Shown piece by piece: positions 17,808-26,868 of a stretch of DNA of 64,000 nt (position 1 is its first letter; each line of letters begins with the position of its first letter). The translations under genes and the position numbers were made by a program. Origin of the DNA: Martinezella tropici (GTDB taxonomy: Bacteria; Pseudomonadota; Alphaproteobacteria; Rhizobiales; Rhizobiaceae); contig NZ_VNIP01000003.1 of assembly GCF_008370325.1 (NCBI RefSeq), positions 124,001-188,000 on the forward strand, in the 5' to 3' direction. The notes beneath the pieces are model-generated. The model was given only the letters and a program-made list of their open reading frames with translations. It was not told the DNA's origin and ran no database searches.

Positions 17808-18757
17808 GCGCTCCATCGATCTTCGATCCGCCGTCCGGCGGACCCCGCCATGTTCTATGCGTCGGTGCGGCCGTTCTCGATACGCTCTTTCGTGTCCGCG
17901 CGCTTCCGCAGGGTCAGGGGAAGGTTCTGCCTTACGACATGCTGCAGATCGCCGAAGGCATGGCCTCGAGCGCTGCCTATGCCGTCGTGCGGCTCGGCGG
18001 CAGGGCGAGCCTGTGGGGTGCCGTCGGCCACGACGAAACCGGCAATCGGATCATCCGCGATCTCAAAGGCGACGGCATCAATGTGGACGGCATGCTGCGT
18101 GTGGACGGCGCCCGCTCCGCCGTCTCGACGATCCTGGTGGACGATGAGGGCGAAAGGCTGATCGTTCCCTTTTACGATCCGAAACTGCACCATACCGTCA
18201 AGGAATTCACGGCGGCCGATATCGCCGCCTTCGATGCCGTGCTTATCGATGTTCGCTGGCCGGCGCTGGCTCGTCAGGTTTTGAAGGCGGCACGCGCGAT
18301 GGGCAAGCCAGCCATTCTTGACGGCGACGTCGCCCCTGACGGCATCATCGAACAGCTGGCCCCGGAAGCAACCCACATCATCTTTTCCGAACCGGCCGCC
18401 GAGCGCCTGACGGGAACCGACGATGTTTCCGAAATGGTGCAGCAGCTGAAACAACGGTTCGACCATGCCTTTATCTGCGTGACGGCGGGTGCCGCCGGCA
18501 GTCACCGGTTCGATGATGACACCGGCAAAGTCCAGCACTGCCCGACCATATCCATAAAGGCTGTCGATACGCTTGCCGCCGGCGATATTTTCCACGGCGC
18601 CTTCGCTCTTGCGATTGCCGAGGGAATGGCGGCGGAAGATGCAATCCGCTTCTCTTCTATCGCGGCAGCGATCAAATGCGAGCTCTTCGGAGGTCGTGCA
18701 GGAGCGCCGAGACGCGTCGATGTCATCAAGCGCTCCGAACCGCTTCAAAGATTCTGA
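17804..18757 (+). CDS. PfkB family sugar kinase, sulfofructose-kinase-like
   Basis: Cytoplasmic kinase of 317 residues. The start is a TTG whose last two bases begin the upstream stop codon (TTGA), so it is probably coupled. No in-frame ATG lies before the first beta strand VLCVGAAVLD. The body resembles E. coli YihV: DVRWP, LDGDVAPDG, FSEPAAERLTG, and a C-terminal FGGRAGAPRR. The catalytic loop reads DTLAAGDIFHG, with alanine in place of the first glycine of the usual GAGD. It likely phosphorylates the imported sugar or its derivative. Sulfosugar use is a hypothesis from the YihV likeness only: no sulfoquinovosidase or isomerase is seen nearby. Confidence 0.85.
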   Translation: MSAPSIFDPPSGGPRHVLCVGAAVLDTLFRVRALPQGQGKVLPYDMLQIAEGMASSAAYAVVRLGGRASLWGAVGHDETGNRIIRDLKGDGINVDGMLRVDGARSAVSTILVDDEGERLIVPFYDPKLHHTVKEFTAADIAAFDAVLIDVRWPALARQVLKAARAMGKPAILDGDVAPDGIIEQLAPEATHIIFSEPAAERLTGTDDVSEMVQQLKQRFDHAFICVTAGAAGSHRFDDDTGKVQHCPTISIKAVDTLAAGDIFHGAFALAIAEGMAAEDAIRFSSIAAAIKCELFGGRAGAPRRVDVIKRSEPLQRF

Positions 18758-19066
18758 CGGTATCGAAACCACCATCAGGACCAGTCGCGAATTTATATCT
18801 CATCGCAGGTATTGCCAGCCGTAATCCGTCCATGGCGGACGTTATTTCCCGCCGTGCGGCAAGCCTGATGCCACGGACCATCACCGCCGTTTATAGGGGT
18901 GACACACCTGGATGCGTCGATTATAAAAATCGCGCGACTCAAGCAGGAGGATCGCCAGATGAGAAATTTCGGCACCAATTGACGCTGAACGGCGATGCCG
19001 AATTCGGGCTGCCGCTCAGTCCGTTCTTGTCTCCCACTATCCTCTTCAGTGCCCATGGAGGCATTC
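18758..19066. other. Intergenic region between the kinase and the ABC exporter
   Basis: 309 bases with no gene and no clear terminator or strong promoter that I can point to. An ATG at 18995 is in frame with the exporter but lacks a ribosome site. The region must contain the exporter's promoter. Confidence 0.4.
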
Positions 19067-20788
19067 ATGCTTCGTCGTTTCTTTTTCTATTATGCCCGCT
19101 ATAAGCAGCTGTTCTTCCTGGATTTCGGCTGCGCCGTGCTTGCCGGCCTGCTGGAACTCGGCTTTCCGCTGGCGGTCAAGCTTTTCGTCGATGAACTGCT
19201 TCCGAGCCGCGATTGGGCTCTGATCTTCGCGACAGCGGCACTGCTACTTGTCGTCTATGCGATGAGCACCGGCCTCTCGGCGATCGTCAATTATTGGGGC
19301 CATGCGCTCGGCATCTCGATCGAGTCCGATATGCGCCGCCAGGCCTTCGATCATATCCAGAAGCTTTCCTTCCGCTATTTCGACAATAACCGCACCGGTC
19401 ATCTGATCACCCACGTCACCAAGGATCTCGAGGAAGTGGGTGAGATCGCCCATCACGGCCCCGAGGACCTGTTCATCGCGATCATGACCTTCATCGGCGC
19501 ATTTCTGCTGATGTTCGGCGTCCATTGGAAGCTTGCGCTGCTGACAACGACCATCGTTCCCTTCATGACCTGGCTGGTCAGCCGTTACGGCTCGAAGATG
19601 ACGGTGAATTCGCGCAGCCTGTTCGGCAAAGTTGGCAACTTCAATACCCGCATGCAGGAGACGGTCGGCGGCATTCGGGTCGTCAAGGCCTTCGCCAACG
19701 AGCGATATGAAAGCCAGCTGTTTGCCCGCGACAACGAGGACTACAAGGCGACCAAGCTCGACGGCTATGCCTATATGACGGCAAGCATCGCACTCAGCTA
19801 TTTCAGCACGCGCCTGGTGCAGCTCGTCGTCATGATGGCAGGAACCTGGTTCGTCATCTCGGGGGAGCTGAGCTATGGCGGCTTCGTGAGCTTCCTGCTG
19901 CTCATCAACGTCTTCTTCCGCCCGATCGACAAGATCACATCAGTCATCGAAACCTATCCCAAGGGCATTGCCGGCTTCAAACGCTTCCTGTCGCTGATCG
20001 ATACGGAACCCGACCTTGCCGACCGGCCGGATGCGATTGCGGTCGATCATCTGAGAGGCGATATCGCTTACAAGAATGTCGGCTTCGGCTATTCCGATCA
20101 GGCCGCGATCTTCAAGGACCTCTCCCTGACGATTGCCGCTGGCGAGACCGTGGCCTTTGTCGGCGCCTCTGGCACGGGCAAGACGACGATCTGCTCGCTG
20201 CTGCCGCGCTTCTACGATGTGACGTCGGGCAGTATTACCATCGACGGCATAGACATCCGCGACATGACCCAGGCTTCGCTGCGCAGCCAGATCGGCATCG
20301 TGCAGCAGGACGTCTTCCTGTTCGGTTCGACCATTCGCGAGAACATCGCATACGGAAAGCTCGGCGCCACTGACGCAAATATCATGAAGGCGTTGCAGCG
20401 CGCTTCGCTCGACGAATTCGTCAGGTCCCTGCCCGCCGGCCTCGATACGCCGACAGGCGAGCGCGGTGTCAAGCTTTCGGGCGGACAGAAGCAGCGACTG
20501 GCGATTGCCCGCATCTTCTTGAAGGATCCGCCGATCCTCATCCTTGATGAAGCCACGTCGGCGCTCGATACGGCGACCGAATATGCGATCCAGCAGGCGC
20601 TGTTGGAACTCGCGAAGGGGCGTACGACGCTGGTCGTCGCTCATCGGCTGTCAACCATTCGCAATGCCGACCGCATCATCGTCATGGGCGATAACGGCAT
20701 TGTCGAAGAGGGATCACATGACGAATTGCTTGCTCGTCGTAGTGCCTATGCGCGGCTGCACAATGCGCAGTTCGGGCTTTATGCCTGA
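19067..20788 (+). CDS. ABC exporter half-transporter (ATP-binding/permease fusion)
   Basis: Inner-membrane protein of 573 residues, working as a dimer. Six transmembrane helices occupy about residues 10-300. The ATPase domain follows with Walker A GASGTGKTT, Q-loop GIVQQDVFLFG, signature LSGGQKQRLAIARI, Walker B ILILDEATSALD and H-loop VAHRLST. The ATG at 19067 is chosen because TGGAGG lies 5 bases before it; upstream in-frame ATGs at 18995 and 19055 are not well placed. It is the MsbA-like lipid/drug/peptide exporter type, and the cargo cannot be told from the sequence. It appears to be a single-gene unit. Confidence 0.9.
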   Translation: MLRRFFFYYARYKQLFFLDFGCAVLAGLLELGFPLAVKLFVDELLPSRDWALIFATAALLLVVYAMSTGLSAIVNYWGHALGISIESDMRRQAFDHIQKLSFRYFDNNRTGHLITHVTKDLEEVGEIAHHGPEDLFIAIMTFIGAFLLMFGVHWKLALLTTTIVPFMTWLVSRYGSKMTVNSRSLFGKVGNFNTRMQETVGGIRVVKAFANERYESQLFARDNEDYKATKLDGYAYMTASIALSYFSTRLVQLVVMMAGTWFVISGELSYGGFVSFLLLINVFFRPIDKITSVIETYPKGIAGFKRFLSLIDTEPDLADRPDAIAVDHLRGDIAYKNVGFGYSDQAAIFKDLSLTIAAGETVAFVGASGTGKTTICSLLPRFYDVTSGSITIDGIDIRDMTQASLRSQIGIVQQDVFLFGSTIRENIAYGKLGATDANIMKALQRASLDEFVRSLPAGLDTPTGERGVKLSGGQKQRLAIARIFLKDPPILILDEATSALDTATEYAIQQALLELAKGRTTLVVAHRLSTIRNADRIIVMGDNGIVEEGSHDELLARRSAYARLHNAQFGLYA

Positions 20789-20817
20789 ACCCTTGACATA
20801 GATGAATGAAAAAGAGA

Positions 20818-20838
20818 GCCGAGGCTGAACGCCTCGGC
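20818..20838 (-). terminator. Terminator hairpin between convergent genes
   Basis: 8-bp stem GCCGAGGC / GCCTCGGC around a 5-base loop. On the minus strand it is followed by TCTCTTTTTC, so it most likely ends the flavin monooxygenase operon. Confidence 0.75.
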
Positions 20839-20843
20839 CTCCG

Positions 20844-22142
20844 TCAAGCCCAGATCGGCCGGGCAATCCCTAAGTGATCTCGCAGCGTCGTGCCCTCATA
20901 ATCACGGCGGAAGAGACCTCTTTCCTGCAGGATCGGCACGACATCATTGGCAAAATCCTCAAGACCGCCGGGGAAGAAGGGCGGCATGACGTTGAAGCCG
21001 TCTGCTGCGCCGTTTTCAAACCATTCCTGCATGCGATCGGCGATTTCTTCGGCCGTTCCGAGCACGATGTGATGGCCGCGGCCGGCAGCGACGCGCAGGG
21101 CAAGCTCACGGATCGTCAGTTTTTCGCGCCGGGCGAGTTCGGTCAGCAGTTCGGCACGGCTACGCAGCTGGTCGGAAATCGGCAGATCGGGCAGCGGTCC
21201 GTCGAGATCGTACTCAGCAAGGCTATGGCCGAGACGCTCTTCCAGAAGCGGCATGGCGCTCTTGATGTCAGTCCAGCGGTTCAGCACGTCAAGCTTCTCG
21301 CGTGCCTCGGCAACCGTTCTGCCGATAACAGGCAGGAAGCCCGGCATGACGGCGACATCGTCCGGGCTGCGCCCGAAACCGGCCACCTTGTCCTTCAGGC
21401 TCTTGTAGAAGGCTTGCGCCTCATCGAGGCTCTGCTGGGCGGTAAAGACGATGTCGGCGGTGCGGGCGGCAAGATCCTGGCCAGGCCCGGACGAACCGGC
21501 CTGGATCAGCACGGGGTGTCCCTGCGGCGAGCGCGGAATATTAAGGGGACCCTTGACCGAATAATATTTGCCGTTGTGGTCGAGCACCCGCACCTTGGCG
21601 GGATCGGCATAGACGCCGCTCTCCTTGTCCTTGGGAAAGGCATCGTCGGCCCAGCTGTCCCAAAGGCCGCGCACCACGTCGACGAACTCCTCCGCCACGG
21701 CATAGCGCTCGTCATGCTCCGGATGGCTCTTGGAAAAATTGGCGGCCGTGCGGGCATAGGAGGTGGTGACGATGTTCCAGGCCGCGCGGCCATGGCTCAG
21801 ATGATCGATCGAGGCAAAGGCACGGGCGAGATGATAGGGTTCGCCGTAGGTGGTCGATGCCGTCGCGGCAAGGCCGATCTTCTCGGTCACCATCGCGAGC
21901 GAGGCAAGCAGCGTCAGCGGCTCGAAACGGGCAATCATCGATGGATGCGCGTCGACACCGCTCGTCAAGCCGTCCGCCAGAAAGAGCATGTCGAACTTCG
22001 CAGCCTCGGCGATCCGGGCCACACGCCGCAGCAGGTCGAAATTCTCGCTGCCGGCTTCGGCCTCGGGATGACGCCAGCCGGAGACGTGATGACCGGCACC
22101 TTGCAGGAAAAGGCCGAGATGGATCTTGCGGGTCTTGCTCAT
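20844..22142 (-). CDS. LLM class flavin-dependent monooxygenase (NtaA/SnaA/DszA type)
   Basis: A 432-residue flavin-dependent oxygenase of the bacterial-luciferase superfamily. The opening IHLGLFLQGAGHHVSGWRHP and the internal RAAWNIVTTSYARTAANF, GKYYSVKGPLNIPRSPQG and LIQAGSSGPGQDLAARTAD are hallmarks of the group that includes nitrilotriacetate monooxygenase and dibenzothiophene-sulfone monooxygenase. It uses FMNH2 supplied by a separate reductase, which is not in the window. The ATG at 22142 is right; a much longer open frame to the left is a shadow. It is the last gene of an importer operon, so it probably oxidises the imported compound. Confidence 0.88.
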   Translation of the reverse strand: MSKTRKIHLGLFLQGAGHHVSGWRHPEAEAGSENFDLLRRVARIAEAAKFDMLFLADGLTSGVDAHPSMIARFEPLTLLASLAMVTEKIGLAATASTTYGEPYHLARAFASIDHLSHGRAAWNIVTTSYARTAANFSKSHPEHDERYAVAEEFVDVVRGLWDSWADDAFPKDKESGVYADPAKVRVLDHNGKYYSVKGPLNIPRSPQGHPVLIQAGSSGPGQDLAARTADIVFTAQQSLDEAQAFYKSLKDKVAGFGRSPDDVAVMPGFLPVIGRTVAEAREKLDVLNRWTDIKSAMPLLEERLGHSLAEYDLDGPLPDLPISDQLRSRAELLTELARREKLTIRELALRVAAGRGHHIVLGTAEEIADRMQEWFENGAADGFNVMPPFFPGGLEDFANDVVPILQERGLFRRDYEGTTLRDHLGIARPIWA

Positions 22143-22174
22143 GGGCGCATGCCTTGCGTTTCTTGGAACTTGGA

Positions 22175-23515
22175 TCAGTTCAAACTGTTGGATAGAAGCT
22201 GGATGAGGCGATGAAGGTCGTCCTCGCCGTGCATGGTTCTCACCAGATCGGGAACGGCCGACACGGCCGGATGGTTGCCGGTCGCGTCTCGGAATTTTTC
22301 GATGGGATCGCTCAGGCCGGGCAAGCCCTTGAACTCGCGCGTCAGACGGCTTCCATCCTTGAGCGTTATCTCGGCAATGACGAAGCGCGTTTTCGGATCG
22401 CTGGAAAGTCGCGGCGCCGTCTCGTCGTGACGACGGCGAACGCGCCGCGCGATTGCCATCAGATCCTCTCTCACCGGCGTCTCGCCGAAATGGCCGATCT
22501 TCAGAGCGCCGTCGAGCGCGGCCGTTGCGAAGACATATTCGGCGCTGAAGCGCGCATCGATGCCGGTCGTCGGATCGGTCACGACCAGTGCTGCATCGCC
22601 TCCCGGCGGGAAGGTAATGATGACGGACTCGATCTGTTCTACGTTCAATCCCTCTTCGTGAAGCTGAAGACCGATCATGGCGACCGGATGGCTTGCCGTG
22701 CAGCAGGGAAAGGCCTTGAGCGTGAGGCCAGGCGCCACGATCTGCCAAGGCGCACCCCAGCCTTCGATGGCCGCCTGTGGCCGCTGCTCGCCAAAAGCGA
22801 ATGCCGAGTAGAAGCCGATCGGATTGTCGAGAAAATCCCTGGCGCCACCGAAGCCTGCCTTGGCGAGCTTGGCCGACAGCAGGCCTGAGCGCGCCGCCAT
22901 GCCGGCATGATAGGGCTTGGCATCATGGCCGAACTGCAGGCGCAGACCGCTCGAATGCGTGGCGGCCAGCCCCAGCGCCGTGGCGGTCTCTGCGACCGAA
23001 TAGTCAAGCACGTGGGCGACGGCAGCCGCCGCACCGATCGTGCCGAGCGTTGCGGTCGCATGAAAACCGTTCTCGTAGTGGCGCATGCCGAGCGAGAGGC
23101 CGAGGCGCGCCATCGCTTCCAGGCCGACGATGTAGCCGGCGATCAGGCGATCCGCAGAGATCGGCGTCTCCGATGCCAGCGCCAGCAGAGCCGGAACGAT
23201 GACCGTCGTCGGGTGCCCGCGCACGCTCGCATGCACGTCGTCGTAGTCGAGCACATGGCCGGCATGGGCATTGACCAGAGCCGCCGTCAGCGCATCGGTG
23301 CGCCGCCCCTGCCCGATGATGACGGCGTCACCCGGGCCTGCCGGCAACTGTTCCAGCAGGATGCGTGTCGTGCGGTCGGCGGAGCCGCCGAAAGCGCAGG
23401 CCAGCCAATCGACGATCGCCGTGCGGGCTGCGGCAACAGCCGCCTCATCTTGCAGCGGATCGGCCGATGTGATGGCTTCGGCAAAGCCTGTCGTGAGTGG
23501 GAAGGCTTTTTCCAT
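22175..23515 (-). CDS. MmgE/PrpD family protein
   Basis: A 446-residue protein of the 2-methylcitrate dehydratase (PrpD)/MmgE/iminodisuccinate-epimerase family. Family features include FGGSADRTTR, the NAHAGHVLDYDDVH stretch near residue 90, RGHPTTVIVPALLAL, and the later CCTASHPVAM. The ATG at 23515 has GAGGG at a good distance; a TTG six bases earlier is also open but too close to that site. The gene follows the importer ATPase stop by 2 bases. In this context it is more likely an epimerase or dehydratase for an amino-diacid-like compound than a propionate-pathway enzyme (inference). Confidence 0.85.
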   Translation of the reverse strand: MEKAFPLTTGFAEAITSADPLQDEAAVAAARTAIVDWLACAFGGSADRTTRILLEQLPAGPGDAVIIGQGRRTDALTAALVNAHAGHVLDYDDVHASVRGHPTTVIVPALLALASETPISADRLIAGYIVGLEAMARLGLSLGMRHYENGFHATATLGTIGAAAAVAHVLDYSVAETATALGLAATHSSGLRLQFGHDAKPYHAGMAARSGLLSAKLAKAGFGGARDFLDNPIGFYSAFAFGEQRPQAAIEGWGAPWQIVAPGLTLKAFPCCTASHPVAMIGLQLHEEGLNVEQIESVIITFPPGGDAALVVTDPTTGIDARFSAEYVFATAALDGALKIGHFGETPVREDLMAIARRVRRRHDETAPRLSSDPKTRFVIAEITLKDGSRLTREFKGLPGLSDPIEKFRDATGNHPAVSAVPDLVRTMHGEDDLHRLIQLLSNSLN

Positions 23516-23517
23516 CG

Positions 23518-24306
23518 TCAAATTCCCTCACCGTCCTCGAGCGAAGCCCGCGCACCAGCAAGGCCGTTGACGAAGCGGCGGATGCGCGCATTTGTCGATG
23601 TCTGGAAGATAGCTTCGGGCGGCCCCTGGTCAACGATGCGGCCGTTTTCGGTGAAAACAACGACATCGCTGATCTCCTCGGCAAAGCGCATCTCGTGCGT
23701 GACCAGAATGCTCGTCATGCCTTCCTTGACGAGATCGCGAATGACGGCGAGCACCTCGCCGACAGTCTCCGGATCCAGCGCCGAGGTCACCTCGTCGAAG
23801 AGGACGAGGTCTGGCCGCATCGCCAGCGCCCGGGCAATTGCCACGCGCTGCTGCTGGCCACCGGAAAGCTGTCCGGGATAGACGCTCGCCTTCTCGGACA
23901 GGCGCACGCGCGCCAGAAGATCCCGCGCGTGGCGTTCGGCATCGGCCTTGTTGACGCCGAGGATTCGCGTCGGGGCGATCGTAATGTTGTCGAGCACGGA
24001 CAGATGCGGAAAGAGATTATATTGCTGGAAGACGATGCCGATCTTCTGGCGCAGCTTGATGCGTTCGGCCTCGCTGCGCATCTGGTCGACACGTACGCCA
24101 TTGACCGAGATGCGGCCCGTCTGCGGCGCGACCAGCGCATTGATGCAGCGCAGGATCGTCGACTTGCCGGATCCGGAAGGGCCGATGATCGAAACGGTCT
24201 GCCCGCGGGCAACGGAAAGATCGATCCCCTTCAGGACCTCGGTCGGTCCATAGGCGAGATGCACATCGGCCAGTTCGACGATCGGATTGGTCTGAGCGTG
24301 GCTCAT
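23518..24306 (-). CDS. Polar amino acid ABC transporter ATP-binding protein
   Basis: Cytoplasmic ATPase of 262 residues: Walker A GPSGSGKST, QQYNLFPHLSVLDN, signature LSGGQQQRVAIARAL, Walker B LVLFDEVTSALDPE, H-loop LVTHEM. The GlnQ/HisP group has exactly these motifs. The C-terminal ending, with FQTSTNARIRRFVNGL, is also typical. It is fourth in a six-gene minus-strand operon and powers the two permeases just upstream in transcription order. Confidence 0.92.
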   Translation of the reverse strand: MSHAQTNPIVELADVHLAYGPTEVLKGIDLSVARGQTVSIIGPSGSGKSTILRCINALVAPQTGRISVNGVRVDQMRSEAERIKLRQKIGIVFQQYNLFPHLSVLDNITIAPTRILGVNKADAERHARDLLARVRLSEKASVYPGQLSGGQQQRVAIARALAMRPDLVLFDEVTSALDPETVGEVLAVIRDLVKEGMTSILVTHEMRFAEEISDVVVFTENGRIVDQGPPEAIFQTSTNARIRRFVNGLAGARASLEDGEGI

Positions 24307-24316
24307 GCCGGCTCCT

Positions 24317-25090
24317 CTAGGCTTTCAGGCGGCGTTCAAGGCGCCGCGTCAGGCTTGAAATGGGATAGCAAAGCGCAAAGAACGCCGCCATGACGACGAT
24401 ATAGGCAAGTACGGTGAAATCCAGCCGGCGGACGGCCGTGCTGGCGTCGGTCGCCGCATGCAGCAGCTCATGCACACCGACTAGCGAGGCAAGCGCTGTC
24501 CCCATGGTGATCGAGGCAAAGAGGTTCATCCAGGGCGGCAGCGAACGTCGCGCGCATTGCGGCAGGATGATCCAACGCAATGCCTGGGACCGGGAGAAGC
24601 CGAGGCCCTTGGCCGCCTCCCACTGCGTAGTCGGGATCGATTGAATAGCGCCACGCGTGATCTCAGCGACATAGGCGCTGGCAGGAATGGCAAGCCCGAT
24701 CACGGCCTTCACCCAATCGGGAAACGGCAGGTAATGGCCGAAGACCACGATCTCGAACGGGAAGATGTAGGTCGTTGCAAAGATCAGCACCAGATGCGGC
24801 GCATTGCGGAAGATCTGGACATAAAGGCCGACGGGGTAGCGTATGATCTTCAGCGGTGCCAGCTCGAGGATACCAAGCAAGACACCGATCAAGGTCCCTG
24901 CCGTCATCGCAAGCAGGCTGATGAGGATGTTCATCAGGAAACCGCTGCCGAGATAGGGCAACCATTCGATCAGCACATGCAATAGCGACAGATCCGCCAG
25001 CAGCCAGATAACGGCAATCGCAATGAGCGCTCCAACCAGCCAAGGCAGCCAGTTGCTCGAAGGCACTGAGGAGAGCTTGGCCACACTCAT
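24317..25090 (-). CDS. Polar amino acid ABC transporter permease
   Basis: Inner-membrane protein of 257 residues of the HisM/GlnP type. The conserved cytoplasmic loop is seen as QWEAAKGLGFSRSQALRWII, preceded by AYVAEITRGAIQSIP. Its start overlaps the stop of the preceding permease by 4 bases, and it lies 10 bases before the ATPase gene. Confidence 0.9.
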   Translation of the reverse strand: MSVAKLSSVPSSNWLPWLVGALIAIAVIWLLADLSLLHVLIEWLPYLGSGFLMNILISLLAMTAGTLIGVLLGILELAPLKIIRYPVGLYVQIFRNAPHLVLIFATTYIFPFEIVVFGHYLPFPDWVKAVIGLAIPASAYVAEITRGAIQSIPTTQWEAAKGLGFSRSQALRWIILPQCARRSLPPWMNLFASITMGTALASLVGVHELLHAATDASTAVRRLDFTVLAYIVVMAAFFALCYPISSLTRRLERRLKA

Positions 25091-25836
25091 GCGCCCACTC
25101 CGAAGCCAGGCACGGCCAGGCGCTTTTCGATCCAGCGCCCGATCTTGGCGAGGGCAAGGTTGATGGCGCTGAAGAACAGCAGAATGACGATCATCAGTTC
25201 GACGACATTATCACGCTGCGTCCAGACCATGATCGAGGCATAGGTGATTTCGCTCACAGCAATCGCGTTGCCGACCGTCGTCAGCTTTACAAGATTGATC
25301 GTATTGTTGACGATCGCCGGCAGCGACGCCCGGAAGGCGAGCGGTATCGCAACGAAGCGAAGGATCTGCAGGCGCGTGAAGCCAATGGCGCGGGCCGCCT
25401 CCACCGTCTGTTCCGGCACGGCCTCGATACCGGCACGAAGTGCATCGGCATGCAGTGCTGCGACATGCAGGCCGACCACTGCGACCACCCAGAAGAACGG
25501 AGTCAGAGGGTTGTGCTGCGCGCCGCCGAGGCCATTGGAGACGAGCGTGTTCAGAACGAGGAAACTGAACATCAGCTGCACCAGCGTCGGCGTATTGCGT
25601 GTTACCTCGATGAAGGCTCTGACCGGCGCGGCCAGAGCCTTGTTCCCCGAGGTCAGCATGGCCGCAAATAGCAGGCCAAACAGCAGGCTGATCGGAATAA
25701 GGAGCACGATAAGATAAAGCGTGGTGATGAAACCACCACGCCAGATCTGCGCCTCATAGCCGCTGGCCAGGAACTCGTAGTGAAGCCCGATCTTGCCAGT
25801 CCAGTCTATAAAGGTCTGAAGAAGCGAACTTCCCAT
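25087..25836 (-). CDS. Polar amino acid ABC transporter permease
   Basis: Inner-membrane protein of 249 residues, partner of the next permease. The family motif RNTPTLVQLMF is present, as is the EAA-like loop QTVEAARAIGFTRLQILRFV. It starts 29 bases after the binding-protein gene ends. Confidence 0.9.
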   Translation of the reverse strand: MGSSLLQTFIDWTGKIGLHYEFLASGYEAQIWRGGFITTLYLIVLLIPISLLFGLLFAAMLTSGNKALAAPVRAFIEVTRNTPTLVQLMFSFLVLNTLVSNGLGGAQHNPLTPFFWVVAVVGLHVAALHADALRAGIEAVPEQTVEAARAIGFTRLQILRFVAIPLAFRASLPAIVNNTINLVKLTTVGNAIAVSEITYASIMVWTQRDNVVELMIVILLFFSAINLALAKIGRWIEKRLAVPGFGVGA

Positions 25837-25865
25837 GCAAACCGTTCCTCAAGCGACCGATAAGG

Positions 25866-26702
25866 TCACTTGCCCTCGAGCTTCTTATGCTCTTCCTCAA
25901 GATAGGTCGTGTTGAGCAGGCGGTTCGCCTTGGCATAGTCGAGAAGCTTGCCGTTGGCATGCAGTTCCTGGATGGCCTTGTCGAGCGCGGCGCTCGTATC
26001 GCTTTCGCCCTTGCGCAGCCAGATCACCGAATCAGAGGGAACGAGTTCGGTCGGAAACAGGATCTTGTAGTCCTTCCATTCTTCCGCGCGGTCCTGAAGC
26101 AGCAGGCCGACCGTCGCGCCGACATGGACGGCGGCAACGCAATTGCCGCCTTGCAGGGCCAGCAGCGATTCAGGCTGGCTCGGCAGCGCCTTCACTTCAG
26201 CGCCATATTGTTCCATCAGCGGCTGCGTGTAGTTCGACCCTTGGGAAACGCAGACGGGCTTGCCCTTGAGATCACTCCAGTCATTGAGGCCGCTATCCTT
26301 GCGGCCGACGGCAGCGCCGCCGCTGTGGTCATAGGGCGTCGGCACATAATCGAGGATCTTGGCGCGCTCTTCCGTGTACTGCATGTTGGCGATCAGGATA
26401 TCGACCTTGCCCTGCTGCAGGAACTGGACGCGGTTCGGCGGCGTCACGGTCACGGTTTCCAGCTTGACGCCGAGCTTTTCGGCAAGCGCCTTCGCGATGT
26501 CGAGATTGTAGCCCTTCTGTTCCTGGCTTGCCGGATCGATGTAGCCGAAGGGCGCACCGGAGAGGATGACGCCGACCGTCAGCGCACCACGACCCTTGAT
26601 GCGATCGAGCGTCGCGTCGGCGTGCGCAATCGTAGTGAACAGCGCGCCGCAGGAAAGCGCAGCAGCAAAAATGGCGGCAGATGTTCGCTTGGCAAAATTC
26701 AT
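25866..26702 (-). CDS. Polar amino acid ABC transporter substrate-binding protein
   Basis: Periplasmic binding protein of 278 residues, first gene of the operon. A Sec signal peptide is clear (MNFAKRTSAAIFAAALSCGA, then a TIAHA cleavage site). The mature start, LDRIKGRGALTVGVILSGAPFGYID, is the classic solute-binding family 3 opening. The ATG at 26702 has AAGGAG upstream; an in-frame ATG 51 bases earlier would put a charged tail ahead of the signal. The ligand is probably an amino acid or amino-acid-like chelate, given the flavin monooxygenase and PrpD-like enzymes downstream. The 166-base gap to its right holds the operon promoter. Confidence 0.9.
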   Translation of the reverse strand: MNFAKRTSAAIFAAALSCGALFTTIAHADATLDRIKGRGALTVGVILSGAPFGYIDPASQEQKGYNLDIAKALAEKLGVKLETVTVTPPNRVQFLQQGKVDILIANMQYTEERAKILDYVPTPYDHSGGAAVGRKDSGLNDWSDLKGKPVCVSQGSNYTQPLMEQYGAEVKALPSQPESLLALQGGNCVAAVHVGATVGLLLQDRAEEWKDYKILFPTELVPSDSVIWLRKGESDTSAALDKAIQELHANGKLLDYAKANRLLNTTYLEEEHKKLEGK

Positions 26703-26868
26703 GGATCTCGGACTCCTTGTCTGCGCGGAACCTAGAGAGGGCAAGCACAGCACGCGAGGAATGAGATCCTATTTATCGAGATATCGGCGCAACAATTATC
26801 CATATAAACGATAGATTTTAATATACTGAATTTGCCGTTCCGTGTGTGCAATGGCAAATTGAATGCGA

